A program made the translations under genes and the position numbers. The notes under the pieces were generated by a model that was given only the letters and a program-made list of their open reading frames with translations, did no database searches and was not told where the DNA came from. A stretch of 64,000 bases of DNA from Epiperipatus broadwayi (taxonomy: Eukaryota; Onychophora; Udeonychophora; Euonychophora; Peripatidae): contig JAQFVV010000028.1 of the NCBI GenBank assembly GCA_028023455.1, forward strand, positions 312,001 through 376,000, read 5' to 3'. Each line of letters starts with the position of its first letter. Positions within the stretch are counted from its first letter, which is position 1. Shown one piece after another: positions 1 to 11,694 of this stretch.

Positions 1-685
1 TCTTCTGGAAATGCATATTTTACTGTGTGGTGATTGGTTAATTTTTACATGTAGGTGGCAGCAGTGGTAAAAATGTATCACGCATAATGACTGAGCTAAC
101 ATCTGTACAAGTTTATTCATATTTAATTGAAAAGATTTTGATCAATTTGATATAATTTGTAATATGAATTTTTTTTACAGTACAGGTTTTTTCATACCTG
201 CACTTATATATGTAATATATAGGGGGTTTGAACTCATATTACTCTTTATGTGTAGCCATGAAATTGCCGTTTAATATAAATAATTAAACAACTCACACAA
301 ACTTTCTCTTTCATTAACATCAGTTTTTATAATATCTTAAATTTGCTTTACTGGGCACACATCAGTTTTTTAATAGCTTGCTATATATGGAAACGTTCTT
401 TTATAGAACCATTCTAGAATTGAAACCTGCTGGGATTATGAATGTAATTCTGAACTTTATTTGTGCTATGGATCCTATTAGAATAGAATTGGAAATCAAT
501 GCACTTTAGTTTTGTTTGAGACACACACATAAATATTTAATTTGTTGAAAATGGGGGGGGGGTATAAAATAAAACCTATAAATAAATCGTGAGCAAATGA
601 TAATTTATTATTTATTATATTTGTATATTCACTTAATTAATTTTAAAAAAAGTATCACTAGAGAATATATATATATAAAGAGATT
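1..685. other. AT-rich spacer, nothing recognised
   Basis: No coding region or known repeat was recognised. There is a G8 run near 554 and several short TA tracts. Confidence 0.5.
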
Positions 686-795
686 TCACTTTTATTGTTA
701 AAAGGAGGTTGCCTTGACAACAGTTTGAAATTGTTGATTATTATTAATATTGGGATTGTCTACATGTTGACTAATTTTTAATGATATATATATAA
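686..795 (+). repeat. Dispersed repeat R4, copy 1
   Basis: A segment beginning TTTATTGTTAAAAGGAGG and continuing through GCCTTGACAACAG is repeated almost unchanged at 63409-63515. Diverged copies lie at 11695-11793 (fold-back) and twice at 33935-34325 on the other strand. No coding capacity, tRNA box or ribozyme core is visible. It is an unclassified dispersed repeat; the two near-identical copies at the window ends are in the same orientation. Confidence 0.7.
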
Positions 796-1879
796 GAATA
801 TTTCTATAGAACATGATGCATGTTGATCTATTTATATATGCACTAAGAAAACTTAAAAGAATAATAGTGTAAATTGGTTGCCTGTTTGAGATTTCTGGCT
901 GCAGTTGGTAGATGTGGACTGCTTTCAAGTATTTATTATGTACAGTTATTTATAAAATATTTGCAATGGGTAAAGATGTTAAAGTATATATAATGAAATA
1001 TACTTGTGGCAAATATTACTTACATTTGCTTCTATACCCAGATTTCCAGTTTTAATTGTGATAAAAATTCGAAGGTAATTTCTTACCATAACTGTAGAAA
1101 ATACACACACACACAAAACTACACCAATTGATTCTTTCAGTTTACTATCATATTATAAACAAGAATAGCTATCTAACGTAGCATCATCTATTGAGATCTT
1201 GGAACAATTACTGATTACCTTATAGAGCACAACTTATCCCTATCTCAAAACCAGTTTTTGAATTTTGCCTTTATTAATAAGGATTGGAATTTTAGCTTTG
1301 ATGTCAGTATTTCCAACTTCATCATCAACATAGTATTCTAATTTCAATTATTACGTAAAATCAAGTTTATAGATGATAAATACCAGTATATAATACTTAT
1401 ACGAGGCTGACACACTCTAGCAAATATATATTTCAATAATTATTTTAGTTATCTATCATTTCCCCCAACACATTAGTATCATACTCCATCAACATTATCT
1501 CACTTCATGATCAAATACTTTTAAACCCACTGTTTATTTATTTGAGGGATCTTAGATTTTTCAATCATCGTATGTTCACTTTGGTCTGATTTTTTCCTTT
1601 TTTTCACAAACCAATTCAGCAATGCTTGATTTGAATCCATACCCATGTTCTTTTTCACAATTGTAAAATAAATTCAATCAAGGTTATGTTGAAGTAGTCT
1701 CTAAAGAAAGAAATGATAGAAAGAAAAAAATCAAAGAAATACGACTTATTGTACAAATGAACACATGATGAATCAGAGAGCCAATAGCATTTAAATAAAC
1801 AAACAATGTCTATTTTAAGGTATTTTTAGCAATGAGTAGTCATAATGTTGATAACTATGAATATAACGCTAATGAATGG
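796..1879. other. AT-rich spacer with a possible decayed ribozyme repeat
   Basis: No gene seen. Around 1235-1300 the minus strand resembles a heavily decayed hammerhead-type repeat (TTAATAAAGGC, then AAAACTGG and TTTTGAGATAGGGAT), too degraded to call as a ribozyme. Confidence 0.4.
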
Positions 1880-2005
1880 ATTTGCTACTAGGCGTATATA
1901 CTTTGTTATATTGTTTTATTTTATGTGTCGAAGCATCGGCCGGGAAGCGAACCCGCTACAACTGCTTAGTAAGGCAGCTGTGCTGACCACTCGGCCACCA
2001 ATGCT
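1880..2005 (-). repeat. tRNA-derived SINE (family S1)
   Basis: On the minus strand the head reads like a tRNA gene. An A-box-like TGGCCGAGTGGTCA is followed about 40 bases later by a B-box-like GGGTTCGCTTCCC, then an unrelated AT-rich tail. It lacks a normal acceptor stem, so it is a tRNA-derived SINE rather than a functional tRNA. Sister copies at 24130-24235 and 52005-52085 share the CCCGGCYGATGCT-ATGACA region after the B box. A short stretch of the same tail recurs at 42049-42068. Confidence 0.75.
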
Positions 2006-2639
2006 TGACTGTTTTATATTACATATAACAATGAGATTTTATTTCAACAAAAAATTCCAACAAAAGAACTATTATATATTAATGAGAAAACTTGTTTAGC
2101 CTCAGGGATTGCCAATTAGGAGTAGTTGATAATTTCTTTGGCAACAGCAAAAGCTAAAAGTTATCTCTGTTTACATGGATATTATCTCATATCTATTCTT
2201 TATTATAATAATAATCCATGGAAATATTTAATTCAACATATATATATACACACATATCAAATCACTACCATATGTTAAGAAATTTTGGGTACACTCTCTG
2301 TGAATAAATGTATAAAAGACCAACTCTCAAGCAGCCAATAAGTATTGGGATTAATTCATATATATATATAAGCTAAACTAGTTGATAAAATATATAAATT
2401 ATACCAAATTCAGATTTAATAATTAATAAAATTAGCCAAAATTTTAAAAAAATCACAAACAGAACTTATATTGCCAAAGCAAAATTTTCAAGTCCAAAGT
2501 CACACAAACACAAAATAAATTCATACTAACCTAGTGTTTGTCTGAAGGTTAATTATTTGTTGGAGTATTTATATTATTTAATATTAAAAACTATGTGCCT
2601 TTAGAAAAAAATGTAAACTTAATTTAAACTTTCTAAATA

Positions 2640-2825
2640 AATTCAACTGTTAGCAAAAGCAATAAGGTTAGTATTTAACACTATGATGTGAGTGGTATTA
2701 TTCTCCTCTCTTCTTCAGGTGTTGTTAGTCTGACCAGTGACAGTACTAGTATGAGAATTTAAACCTGGACCTTTAGATTCTTAAATATTCAATTTTAAGG
2801 AAATGATCTAACCAATTGGAAATAG
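2640..2825 (-). repeat. tRNA-derived SINE (family S2), decayed copy
   Basis: The plus strand carries ATTCTCCTCTCTTCTTC, then TTTAAACCTGGACC (a decayed B box on the minus strand) and a decayed head. It matches the better copies at 30110-30282 and 41175-41397. The tRNA-like head is too mutated here for the boxes to work. It lies in an AT-rich stretch without genes. Confidence 0.6.
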
Positions 2826-3165
2826 TTCAACAAATAGTTATACTAACCTACTATCTCATAATTTTACATAACATTTTCTCTAATATCAAAAAAACAAAAA
2901 ACCTTTAAACAAGTTAATAGTGTCTTAATCATACATGTTCAATGTTTGGTTTTGAATAGCTTACAATTACTATTTCGATTTTAAATAATGATAGTAAGGT
3001 AGTATAAAGTTTTTGTTGTTGTTGGTTATGTGGATAATGTATTTGGTATTAGTAGGGTATTGATATATTTATATACTTGAATAGGGTTATATATTTTATT
3101 TGATTAATATTGTGGAGTGGTTTTAATTTTAAATAGTATATTTATAATATACATGTAAATTGGGT

Positions 3166-3959
3166 AAAGGTTTACTTTAGCGACAACAACATAAAAATCA
3201 TGTTCGCCCTCTAGTTTTCAAAATTAGAAGTAAATTATTATACGAAAATCTTACGTATATGCTAGTATATTACAATTACATTAAAATTTATTAAAATGTA
3301 AAAGATAATAAAAAAAATATTTACCCTTTTAAAGAAGTTGAAATAATTACACTAGATTGATTAAAATAATTAGTTTAAATTATTTGAAACTTAAGAATTT
3401 AAACTATCTTTTTATAACTTAAGAATTTAAATTATCTAGATTTATAGCACTTATTAAAAAAAACACCCTCTGGGTTCCAAAATTCAAATTAACGGATGGC
3501 ACATTGGAGGCCCTAATCCAGCAGTACATTTTACCAGGTACTCACATAATTTCAGATGGCTGGGCTGCATACAATAATATCAGAAGACTCAGCAATGGGG
3601 TATATATGCATTCGGTTGTCATCCTCCAGGACAACTTCGTGAATCCCGAAGACCAAGACATACATACCCAGAATATGTGAATGAGAGTGAAGCGTAAGCT
3701 AAAATTCCAATCTGGTACCAGCAGAGCTTTCTGCAGTAGATATAGCATTGCCGCCTTTTTCTCCAACTTCCTACTATGCTTAGGGCATAATTATGCTTAA
3801 AAAGGTAAATGATATGTTTTTATTATATTTTATGTTTTAATTAATAAATATTTACTGTAATTGTAATATAGGATCATATACATAAGATTTTAGAATATTT
3901 TAGTTCTAATTTTAAAAACTAGATGGCGAATATGCTGTGGTCGCTAAAGCAAACCTTTA
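3166..3959 (+). mobile_element. Merlin-type DNA transposon, degenerate
   Basis: About 55-60 bp at the two ends are inverted repeats. The left end starts AAAGGTTTACTTTAGCGAC, and the right end gives AAAGGTTTGCTTTAGCGAC on the other strand; the match continues through TTCGCC-CTCTAGTTTT. Inside is a fragment of an ISXO2-like (IS1595-superfamily) DDE transposase, the enzyme of eukaryotic Merlin elements. The element is about 794 bp, so most of the transposase is missing. No clear 8-9 bp target duplication was found at the TIR edges. Confidence 0.7.
3480..3778 (+). pseudogene. Merlin (ISXO2-like) transposase fragment
   Basis: Reading the plus strand from about 3492 gives a continuous stretch with the motifs LPGTHIISDGWAAYNNI, HSVVILQDNF, PEDQDIHTQN, then a TGA stop where the family has Trp (NMWMR), then MRVKRKLKFQSGTSRA. 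SDGW carries the second catalytic Asp, and the QN-(E/N) segment carries the third acidic or Asn site of the ISXO2-like fold. The N-terminal half with the first Asp is absent. It encodes a dead fragment only. The identification is motif-based and fairly secure. Confidence 0.8.
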
Positions 3960-4739
3960 TTGTAAATTGTGTGTGTAAGTGTATTTTTTTGTAATATTGA
4001 TATATATTTGAATAGGGTTATATATTTTATTTGATTATTATTTTGGAGTGGTTTTTGTTTTAAATAGTATATTTATAATATTCATGTAAATGGTGTGAGT
4101 GTAAGTGTATTATTTTAATATAGATTTGTGAAGATTTATATTTAGTAATTTTTAGTGATATTAGAAAGATTGAGATATAATCTATTCTAAAATATCTAAA
4201 AAAGAATGAAATAAAAAGACGAATTAAAGAATCTATATTATTGAAAATTTACGATTCAGAAGCTGTTAACTTATTAAAAAGTTCTTTTGATATTCAAGTT
4301 AACTAGAATGTAAGCTAGAATTATGGGATAGTAGGTTCGTATATATTTGTTTTGCCCATGCGTGACCTTGTACTTGCGAAGTCTGCTTTGGCAGTTGAAT
4401 CATTGTTTGTGGTGAATTTTTAAGTTTAATTTTGGCTAGTTTTATTAATTCTAAATTTGGTGTAATTTGTGTGCATATACACATAAGAAACAAAACTCAT
4501 TTTAAATAATCCTTCAACATTCTATCACAGACAAGCAAATAAGAGGGCATATTTATCGCAATTTGCAAATTGCAAATGCATAGGATTTCAGCTTTTTTCC
4601 TCTTGCTTTATCTTCTAGCAAAAAAATAAAGATGCTCATTTATTCATGGTAAGTTTGATTAATTATGGGTATACTACATAAAAGTTTGAAGTGTTACTTG
4701 AATCACATTCAAATGCTGATGATGATCTAAAAAATAGGT

Positions 4740-5262
4740 AATACTATATCACGAGACCTCTCCAAATTTAATTCAGTTCCTTTGATTCATAGACTCTCTT
4801 CCCCACACCACACCAATACATTTTCTCATTTCATTCATCTATTTCATGAAGTCTCTACATCTTTTATTAACTATCCATCTACTATCATCTCTTCTAGAAA
4901 TATGACCATTCCAGCTCCATTCGTTCTCTTAGCTATGTATTCCATTTTCAATCTCATGTTGTTACTCCTAATATACATCTTTCCACACTTCATTGCATGG
5001 TCTGAATTATCTGCATTACTTTTCTGTTAAGTGACCAAGTCTCTGATCCATATGTCTTTTAAGTTATTTTCATCTACTATCATCTCTTCTAGCAATATGA
5101 CCAGTCCAACTCCATTCGTTCTCTTGGCTATGTATTCCACTTTCAGTCACATGTTGTTACTCCTAATAAACATCTTTTCCCCACTTTATTGCGTGGTCTG
5201 AATTATCTGTATTACTTTTCTGTTAAGTGACCAAGTCTCTATCAATATGTCTTTTAAGTTAT
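4740..5262 (-). pseudogene. RTE-type LINE C-terminus, partly duplicated
   Basis: On the minus strand one reading frame gives ENEWSWNGHISRRDDSRW, and further on KKCIGVVWGRES. This is the C-terminal signature of RTE-clade non-LTR retrotransposons, also seen intact at 27174-27458. Frames shift between the blocks. A 190-bp part is present twice in tandem (CTACTATCATCTCTTCTAG at about 4879 and 5073, period about 194 bp). The plus-strand open frame at 4782-5030 is an antisense shadow. Confidence 0.75.
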
Positions 5263-6790
5263 TTCTATTAAAAACATTCCATCAAGTTTGAGCTGATGAT
5301 TAATTTCATCTATTATGCCCTATACTATTATATATATAAATTAATTAGGATATGAGAACTCCTTTTGATTAGCAGTAGCTTGGACAGGTTTGCTATTGTT
5401 TTCTTTTAGCAGGCAGAACCGGTCTTACTGGTTGCCGCACATCTTCACACCTTTACTGTGGATTTAAATTCATTTATATAACGGAGTTTCCATTTACTAA
5501 TTAACTTACATCTATATTAACCCGTTATAAATATTGAATTTAAACATATATACACACACACACATTTAATCAATATTGATCGTTATTTTTATAAGTTTTA
5601 AGAGAAAATCTGTATATATACCAACTGAATTTTAAAAACGGAGGATTTTTATTTACTTTGTTATTTTTTGGTTAGCAGTGGGTTAAAAAAGAGAGAATAA
5701 TTGTGCTGATTATATTTTTAAAAATCTGAATGAGAAGAACACGATAAAATGGAAAGCAGTTCATTTTATTTCTTGCTCCAACCAGTATTTCAAGTCTAAT
5801 GCAATTTTTGAGTAAAGGATTTGTAACGCTTATCAATGTACATGTGTAAGTTACAGAAGAGCGACTTAGAATGGCAAATAAGTAATTTTCTTGTTTTGAA
5901 AAGAGGGAGGAAAATCTACATGAAAAGTGAATGGGCATTTTCAGCCCCCTTTCACTAATTCTCAAAAATGAAAGAGTAAAAAATAATCGACTATGATAAA
6001 CAAAATTGTGGCTGCAAATAAGGGATGTTAATTGATAAAATTCGGCATCTTTGTTAGTTTTATTTTTAATAAAACGCAATTAACTTTCCAAAAGATTAAT
6101 ATTTTTTTTATTTTAATCAGTGCACCCCTCACCCCAATTTAACCATATCTCAACTATCCACCAGCATAGAAGCACTGTGCACTTTGTAAATAATCTTCAC
6201 TAATCAGATGAGTTGTAGGTGTCAAACATCTGAACCTTCATTCATATGTCATCTGCTCAATATTTTGCCATTATACTATTGATATGGAAGATACATACTG
6301 ATTCCTATCTACTTAAACACTTTGTGGATTACTCATGACACATTTTGACTTCTTTTTCCACACATTCAACATTATCTAATATATAAGCTGTGAATCCACC
6401 ATCTAACACCATTCTCTTTCATGCAAATAAATAAAGCTACCAGACAAAAGCAAATGGTCCCCAACATGACAGATTTGGTGAACTACCTTTCTCAGTTGGC
6501 TGGCGTATGACATCAAATCATCATGGTTGCCCTCATCATTATCTACTTATCCACCAAATTTTATTACAAGGTAATCAACAAGTATACATTTCATGTATTT
6601 ATGATTTAAAAGTTCCTGAGGCAAACACATGACATTTACTAATAACCATACATTGGGCCAGAATCATTACCATTGCGTCAGTTTTCCAGAAGATATATCT
6701 TATCATTAGGATTGAAAACTGGATCTATTATAATCTTTAGTAATCAACAGAATGGTATAGTACTATGAAATTTTCATTTCCAACCAGTTT
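5263..6790. other. Spacer without recognised genes
   Basis: The minus strand holds a 135-codon open frame at 5672-6079, but its sequence is low-complexity, hydrophobic and unlike any family I recognise. It has no supporting context such as splice sites or conserved motifs. I treat it as a chance frame in AT-rich DNA. Confidence 0.4.
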
Positions 6791-6832
6791 CTAACCTTTG
6801 ATTTTATCAGTAAGGAGGAGGATTCAATATTC
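6791..6832 (-). repeat. Hammerhead fossil
   Basis: The minus strand reads CCTTA, CTGATAA (mutated from CTGATGA), a short stem-II region, GAAA, CTGGTTGG. Core G8 is lost, so no cleavage is expected. It fits the same repeat class as the intact hammerheads elsewhere in the window, but on its own would not be convincing. Confidence 0.4.
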
Positions 6833-7362
6833 TTCTAGGCTGTTAAAGACAAAAGCCAGAAAGTGATCTGAAAATGAAGCTTCCATAGCGCTATGCCATC
6901 TGCTTTCTATTGATTACTCACTCTTATAATATAGGCTTTAGAGTAGAATGAAGATAATTTTAAACAGACTTTATTAAATAATTTACAAATAATATCCAAT
7001 TTCTATTATTTTACTGGTAAAAAAATCATCTGTCTATTATGTTTGTAAATTTATTAGATTTTTTTTTTTTTTAAATTATTCGAGCTAAAGGTATAGTGTG
7101 TGCAGTTATAGAGATACGGGAGATGATGCATATATAAAAATAAATAAAGCAAATTATTTTTGCAAACTAATCTGGAACGTCTCGTAACTAAGCAACATTT
7201 CCTGTTTAGCTCAGATAATTTTTTTTAAACAAATAAAAAAAAAAGCTAAGAACAAATAGAATATTTTTTCCTACAATAATTGCCAATCCATTTATTTGTA
7301 CCTAATGTTGGGTAATATCACTACTTTTTTCTATGTTTTAATAACATCTTATTTTTATTTTT

Positions 7363-7440
7363 GCCGTGAGCGGTTTGAGTAGATAGAGCAACCGACTTGA
7401 TAAGTGAGAGGTCTGGGGATCAATTCTGATCTGGCTTTCA
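7363..7440 (+). repeat. tRNA-like SINE head (S3), tentative
   Basis: The segment contains TTGAGTAGATAGAGCAACCG followed about 35 bases on by GGTCTGGGGATCAATTCTGA. These resemble an A box and a B box at tRNA-like spacing. Only one copy is seen here, so the SINE reading rests on the boxes alone. Confidence 0.45.
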
Positions 7441-8470
7441 AACTTTTTTAAACTCCCGAGTAATAATACCACATTCCTTTTTTAAAATCTTATATTCAAC
7501 ATTCATTTTCTTTCATTTGTTTTATTTTACATGTGCTTTTATTACTAAGTATAGATGCATGCATTTTATTTTATGTTGCCATGCATGGTTTAAAGCAGTG
7601 CTACAGGGGCGGACTCTAAAGTTTAAAGTCCACGGATCATAGCTTAATTTTATCATTTCCAATGTCTGAAATTTCTCATCTAAAATTCTACACAACCAAT
7701 TTTTTGATTTTCTTATTTTGTACTTATCTAATATCGGTTACATATATACTCTACCTATTTTACTTATTATTGACTTTATTTTTTTAAATGTCATGTATTT
7801 TCCACTTTTTATTTACATTTATTTTTCTGTATAAGTCACTTCTCACATTTAAAACATCTTCAAATCTATGTAACACTACATGTTTAGCTTAGAAGATACT
7901 ATTATTTTTCTCTAAAAAAGAATGCATTTTTTATTACAATTGTAATCCTCAGAAAGATATAATCCTTTCAACAGAAATAAGTAACTATTAATAATAAATA
8001 AAAAAACAATAATCAAAGAGTTTGTTTCTTGGAAGGGTCAATTGATATTTGTGCACTAAAAGTAATACTGAGTTGTTATCAAGGACTTTTAGCTCTCAAG
8101 ATTATTACTGTATCACTGGGTTAACTGTGAAAATATTCTGTTATCATAATTTGTAGCATCTATAAATAATTATATTTTTTATTTTGTAATACCACTGCCC
8201 ACCATTTTTAATAAGTGAAAAACAAATCTAGACTGCAAAATTAATGCCATTCTTTTGTGACAACTAATATGTGAACAGTTTTGGATGTACGGGAAAACAG
8301 ATTCTGTTAGTTGTAGCATATCAGAAATAGCAACAAAGTAAGTTTTTTTAAAATTTTTTTTAACAATATATAAACATCATATACTTAGAAAAATAAATCT
8401 GAATACATAATAATTAAGTAAATTTTGCTTTTCATAAGTATTTTATATATAAAGCTCTATATATAACAGT
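7441..8470. other. Spacer with one R6 repeat copy
   Basis: Around 7600-7680 there is a copy of an unclassified dispersed repeat (R6: GGATCATAGC then a TCATTTCCAATG-like segment) also seen near 20640-20760, 23740-24015 and 58490-58590. No gene is visible in the rest. Confidence 0.45.
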
Positions 8471-8479
8471 TGTAAATAC

Positions 8480-9060
8480 AAGCTTATTAAATTAGGTCAT
8501 GTGACATCTGACTTGATTTTTTTTTTTGTAATTTTATAAGTATATTATACATTTTTCTAAGATTGCAAAACTGAATTATGGAAGACATATTTCTAAAAAT
8601 GTTTTATTCTTAAAAATATTTTAATAAGAATATGGTTGAAAAATATACAAAATAATCAAAGTGAAGGCCACATATAGAAAAAAATAGTTGTGATGGAGAG
8701 TTTCATGTATTAAAACAGTTGTTAGAAAAGCTAAAATACTTTTTTTAATTTTTACATGTTTTGTTTTTATTTAGTATGATCAACTACCATTTTCTTTCAC
8801 AACATCTATGCTACTTACTGTAAATTTAAGTAATTAATAGATTCCAAATGATAGTGCCTAATGAATACCTATCCAGTGCTGTCATATCTAGTATCCCCAG
8901 ACTAGCTTCATATTTATGGCTTTCATCAGTGAGGAGCTTTGGATCCTTTAAAATCTAATGCACCTGGATTTTTAAAATCTAATGCACTTTCCTTCAGGCA
9001 ACTTACTTCACTGTTATACTATAAACTGAAAAAACATATATATATATATGTGTGTTTATA
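8480..9060 (-). repeat. Hammerhead-bearing repeat, decayed
   Basis: It contains motifs shared with the better ribozyme repeats: TCATGTGACATCTGACTTG at about 8498, then TATCCCCAGACTAG and TTTCATCAGTGAGGAG at 8892-8936. On the minus strand the latter give CCTCA, CTGATGA, a broken stem II, GAAG in place of GAAA, then the CTAGTC cleavage region and TGGGGA. Stem I is still complementary, but stem II and the GAAA box are damaged. Confidence 0.6.
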
Positions 9061-9167
9061 ATCTTAGCCAACTTGCTTATTAAGGATGATCATCCAACAT
9101 CTGTTATTTACTAAATCTTATATTTAAATACAAGTAAGGTATATATACTAAGCTAGATTTAACTAAA

Positions 9168-9512
9168 GGAGATTTAAACGCAGACTTTCAAGCTTTCTTC
9201 AGTCATCCACTCCATCTTATACTACCAATACACATCACCACATATGGATGGCTGAAGAGTTGGAAACTGGAGAAGATTGAAGCCTATTTATTCAACTTTA
9301 AAGATTTGGGAAACAAAACACTGGTGATATATATATATATAAATGTGGAAGATGATGATCCAGAGCAACTGATGAGTGCTGGTCCAGCACAAAATATGTA
9401 TAGTGGAGATCATTTATATTTTCCACATGTATGTGGTCATGTGTATCAATTGTATAAGATGGAGTGGATGATTACAGGAAGTTTGAAAGTCTGGGTTCAA
9501 ACTCTCTTTAAT
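9168..9512 (+). mobile_element. Hammerhead plus tRNA-like composite element (F2)
   Basis: This element has a hammerhead fossil near 9364-9408 and a tRNA-like block at 9430-9512 with GTGTATCA as an A-box-like site and GGGTTCAAACTCT as a B box. An inverted copy of the tRNA-like block opens the element at 9168-9243. The core is CTGATGA, stem II GTGCT/AGCAC with loop GGTCC, then AAAA instead of GAAA, so only G12 of the core is lost. Related copies on the minus strand are at 56036-56310 and 59985-60275. The whole looks like a SINE that carries a hammerhead. Confidence 0.7.
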
Positions 9513-10204
9513 TAAATCTTATAGTAGATGGCAAAGAGATGGGGAGAGAAAAATATATGCTGTGAAACAGCAATATGCAAACTGAAGTCATGTGATATTT
9601 TATTGGTTCAATTCTAATTGGATGTAAAGATTATTTTAAACAATGTAGCAATGGCATTCTACAATAAAATATAATTCACTGTGGTTTATTAATAAACAGA
9701 TTATAGTCTGTATTTGCATAAAGGTTAATGAAAAAATAATTTAATATTTAATTGCTCAGGAGTTCGTAGGAAGTTCAAGGAGTGAGAATGAGGGAGTTAA
9801 GTCAATCATGGTCTCCACAGTCCAACCTTCTGTCACTGCATTTGACTACAAAGGGTCTAAAAATTAGGTTGCAGATTAGAAAAATGCTTATCTTATTTTT
9901 TATTCATTAATTTATAAAAAAATATTATAATCATTTTTTTTGCATGAGTTTTTATTTTATTTTTGTAAACACATATTTGTTGGGATTTAAAGTTTTTTTT
10001 TTTTTAAAAAAAAATTGATTTGCACTTTTAATAAAAAAAAATCACATTAATAACCAATCATCAACTTCACCAGTTTAAACTTGGTAAGACAACAGCAGTT
10101 CTCCACTCTAATGCCATCTAGTGTAGACTTGAGTAATCAGTGATTACAAATGCAAATAAAATTCCTATCTTTGGTATTTAAATCCCCATCTTCAGACTAA
10201 TTAT

Positions 10205-11490
10205 GAATTTTGCTTTTATTAGTGAGACTTGAGATTCAAAGCTGGGAGAAGTGCATATATCTATGCGGTAACTATCTTAAACTGTATTTTCCTTATCAAT
10301 TTCAAAACATGAAATTTAAATCAGTTGAACCCAAGATAACCTAATTGAACTAGGATTTGAACCTAGATCAGTATATTTTAATATAGGTACCTTATTTTTT
10401 TCAAGTTTCACTTGATTCATTGATAAAGGCTGATACTTGAGACTCAAACTTGGAAGAAGTCCAGATATCCATGAAGTAATTACCTTTAGCTCTATTTTCC
10501 TTGTCAAGTTAAAAACATGAAATTCAACCCAGTTGAACCCAAGACAGCCTAATAGAACATTATTTGATTTAAACCCAATTCAGTAACTATAGATTTTAAT
10601 AACTTTAGTTATTTAGAAGACATGTTAAATAATTATTTTGACTGTGGAGGAGATGATATAACTTATAGCTGAGGATGAAAAGGGTCTTCAGAATATGTTT
10701 GATAAATTGGAGGAAGGATATATGGAATAAAGATTAATGTTGAGAAGACTAAGTGTTTATAGATAGGGAGGAATGTAAAAAGACTGCAAATTGCAATTCC
10801 ATGATAACATAGTTCAAAAGATAAAGAGATTTAGATATTTGGGGAGTTGGTTAGGTGAAGATGGAAGAAGTGAAGCTAAAGATAAAAATAGCATTGGCAA
10901 AGAAGACATTTATTAAGAGAAAGAAAATATTTTGTGGATCTTTGAAGAGAGAATTAAGAAAATGATTAATTAAATGCTATATGTGGAGTGCAATGTTGTA
11001 TGGCAGTGAAACATGGATGACGATTAATAAAATTAGAAACAGATTAAAAGCCTTTGAGATATGGACATGGAGAAGAATAAAAAAAATCAATTGAAATGAA
11101 GTTTTGAAAAGTGTAAATGAAAAAAGAAAATGGATTGAGGAAATCAGAAAGAGAAACTGGATTAGATATATTAAAAAGGAAATCACAGTTTAATGAAAGA
11201 TGTTTTTGAGGGAATGGTGAATGAAAGTAACAGAAAGAACAGAAAATATTGACATTGTTGGATGATATAAAGGATGGAAAGAATAAGATGGAACTGAAAA
11301 GCTGGGCAAAGAAAAGAATGGAATGGAAAATGGATGAATTTGATAATATGACTACTCTCTTGACCTGTGCATACATGAGATAATACTATTGATAATGAGT
11401 TCTTCAATGGCTATAGGTACCTTACTTTTTCCAAGTTTGAATCCTAAACCTCATTGATAAAGACAAGTCAGAAATCAGTCTGAGAATGAG
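10205..11490. repeat. Tandem repeat, unit about 207 bp, split by a LINE
   Basis: Two adjacent units are aligned by CATGAAATTTAAATCAG (10309) and CATGAAATTCAACCCAG (10516). The sequence TATAGGTACCTTA at about 10385 recurs at about 11412 on the far side of the LINE fragment at 10640-11400, so the LINE inserted into the array. Each unit carries a decayed hammerhead-like block. The clearest is 11449-11485: CCTCA, TTGATAA, GAC-AA-GTC, GAAA, TCAGTC, TGAGA, with stem I CTCA/TGAG intact but two core bases mutated. Confidence 0.6.
10640..11400 (+). pseudogene. Non-LTR retrotransposon reverse transcriptase, C-terminal part
   Basis: Across several frames the plus strand reads DDITYS (remnant of the catalytic YADD box), INVEKTKCL, VQKIKRFRYLGSWLGEDGR, KENILW, ETWMTINKIRNRLKAFEMWTWRR-like residues (in pieces), EVLKSVNEKRKWIEEIRKRN and a final lysine-rich block. 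This order (palm motif C, thumb, connection, YGSETW-like, REC-like tail) is that of LINE reverse transcriptases. Many stops and shifts show a dead copy. The N-terminal endonuclease is absent. It sits inside the 207-bp tandem array. Confidence 0.8.
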
Positions 11491-11694
11491 AATTTATAAG
11501 TGTTTGATAATCACTCAAATTTATTCTAAATGGAATTACAGAAAGCAGCTAATCTTAATAATTTATAATTTTATTTTTTTATATAAATAAACTTTAGTAA
11601 TATGAAATTACTTATAAGTATTGTAGACAATAAAGCCAATTACTCAAGTCTTTAATAGGTTTATAAATGTAGATAGTAACAACCAGCCTTCAAG

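Larger units (their letters stand above)
3055..4091. repeat. Direct repeats flanking the Merlin element
   Basis: About 100 bp beginning near GAATAGGGTTATATATTTTA is present on both sides of the Merlin-like element, at 3055-3160 and 3992-4091, in the same orientation and about 931 bp apart. They lie outside the terminal inverted repeats, so they are either a duplication that came with the element or part of a longer unit. A shorter repeat of the GTAAATTGTGTG motif follows each side. Confidence 0.65.

Noticed and set aside
1928-2003. Functional tRNA gene
   Set aside because: A and B boxes are present, but there is no proper acceptor stem and the copy continues into a SINE tail shared with other loci.
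4782-5030. 82-codon plus-strand frame
   Set aside because: Antisense shadow of the RTE C-terminus on the minus strand.
5672-6079. 135-codon minus-strand open frame as a gene
   Set aside because: Low-complexity residues, no recognisable motif, no splice or promoter context; AT-rich DNA yields such frames by chance when stops are locally absent.
11044-11407. Overlapping minus-strand frames (Phe/Ser-rich)
   Set aside because: They are antisense to the plus-strand LINE reverse transcriptase fragment; the residue bias reflects the purine-rich coding strand.
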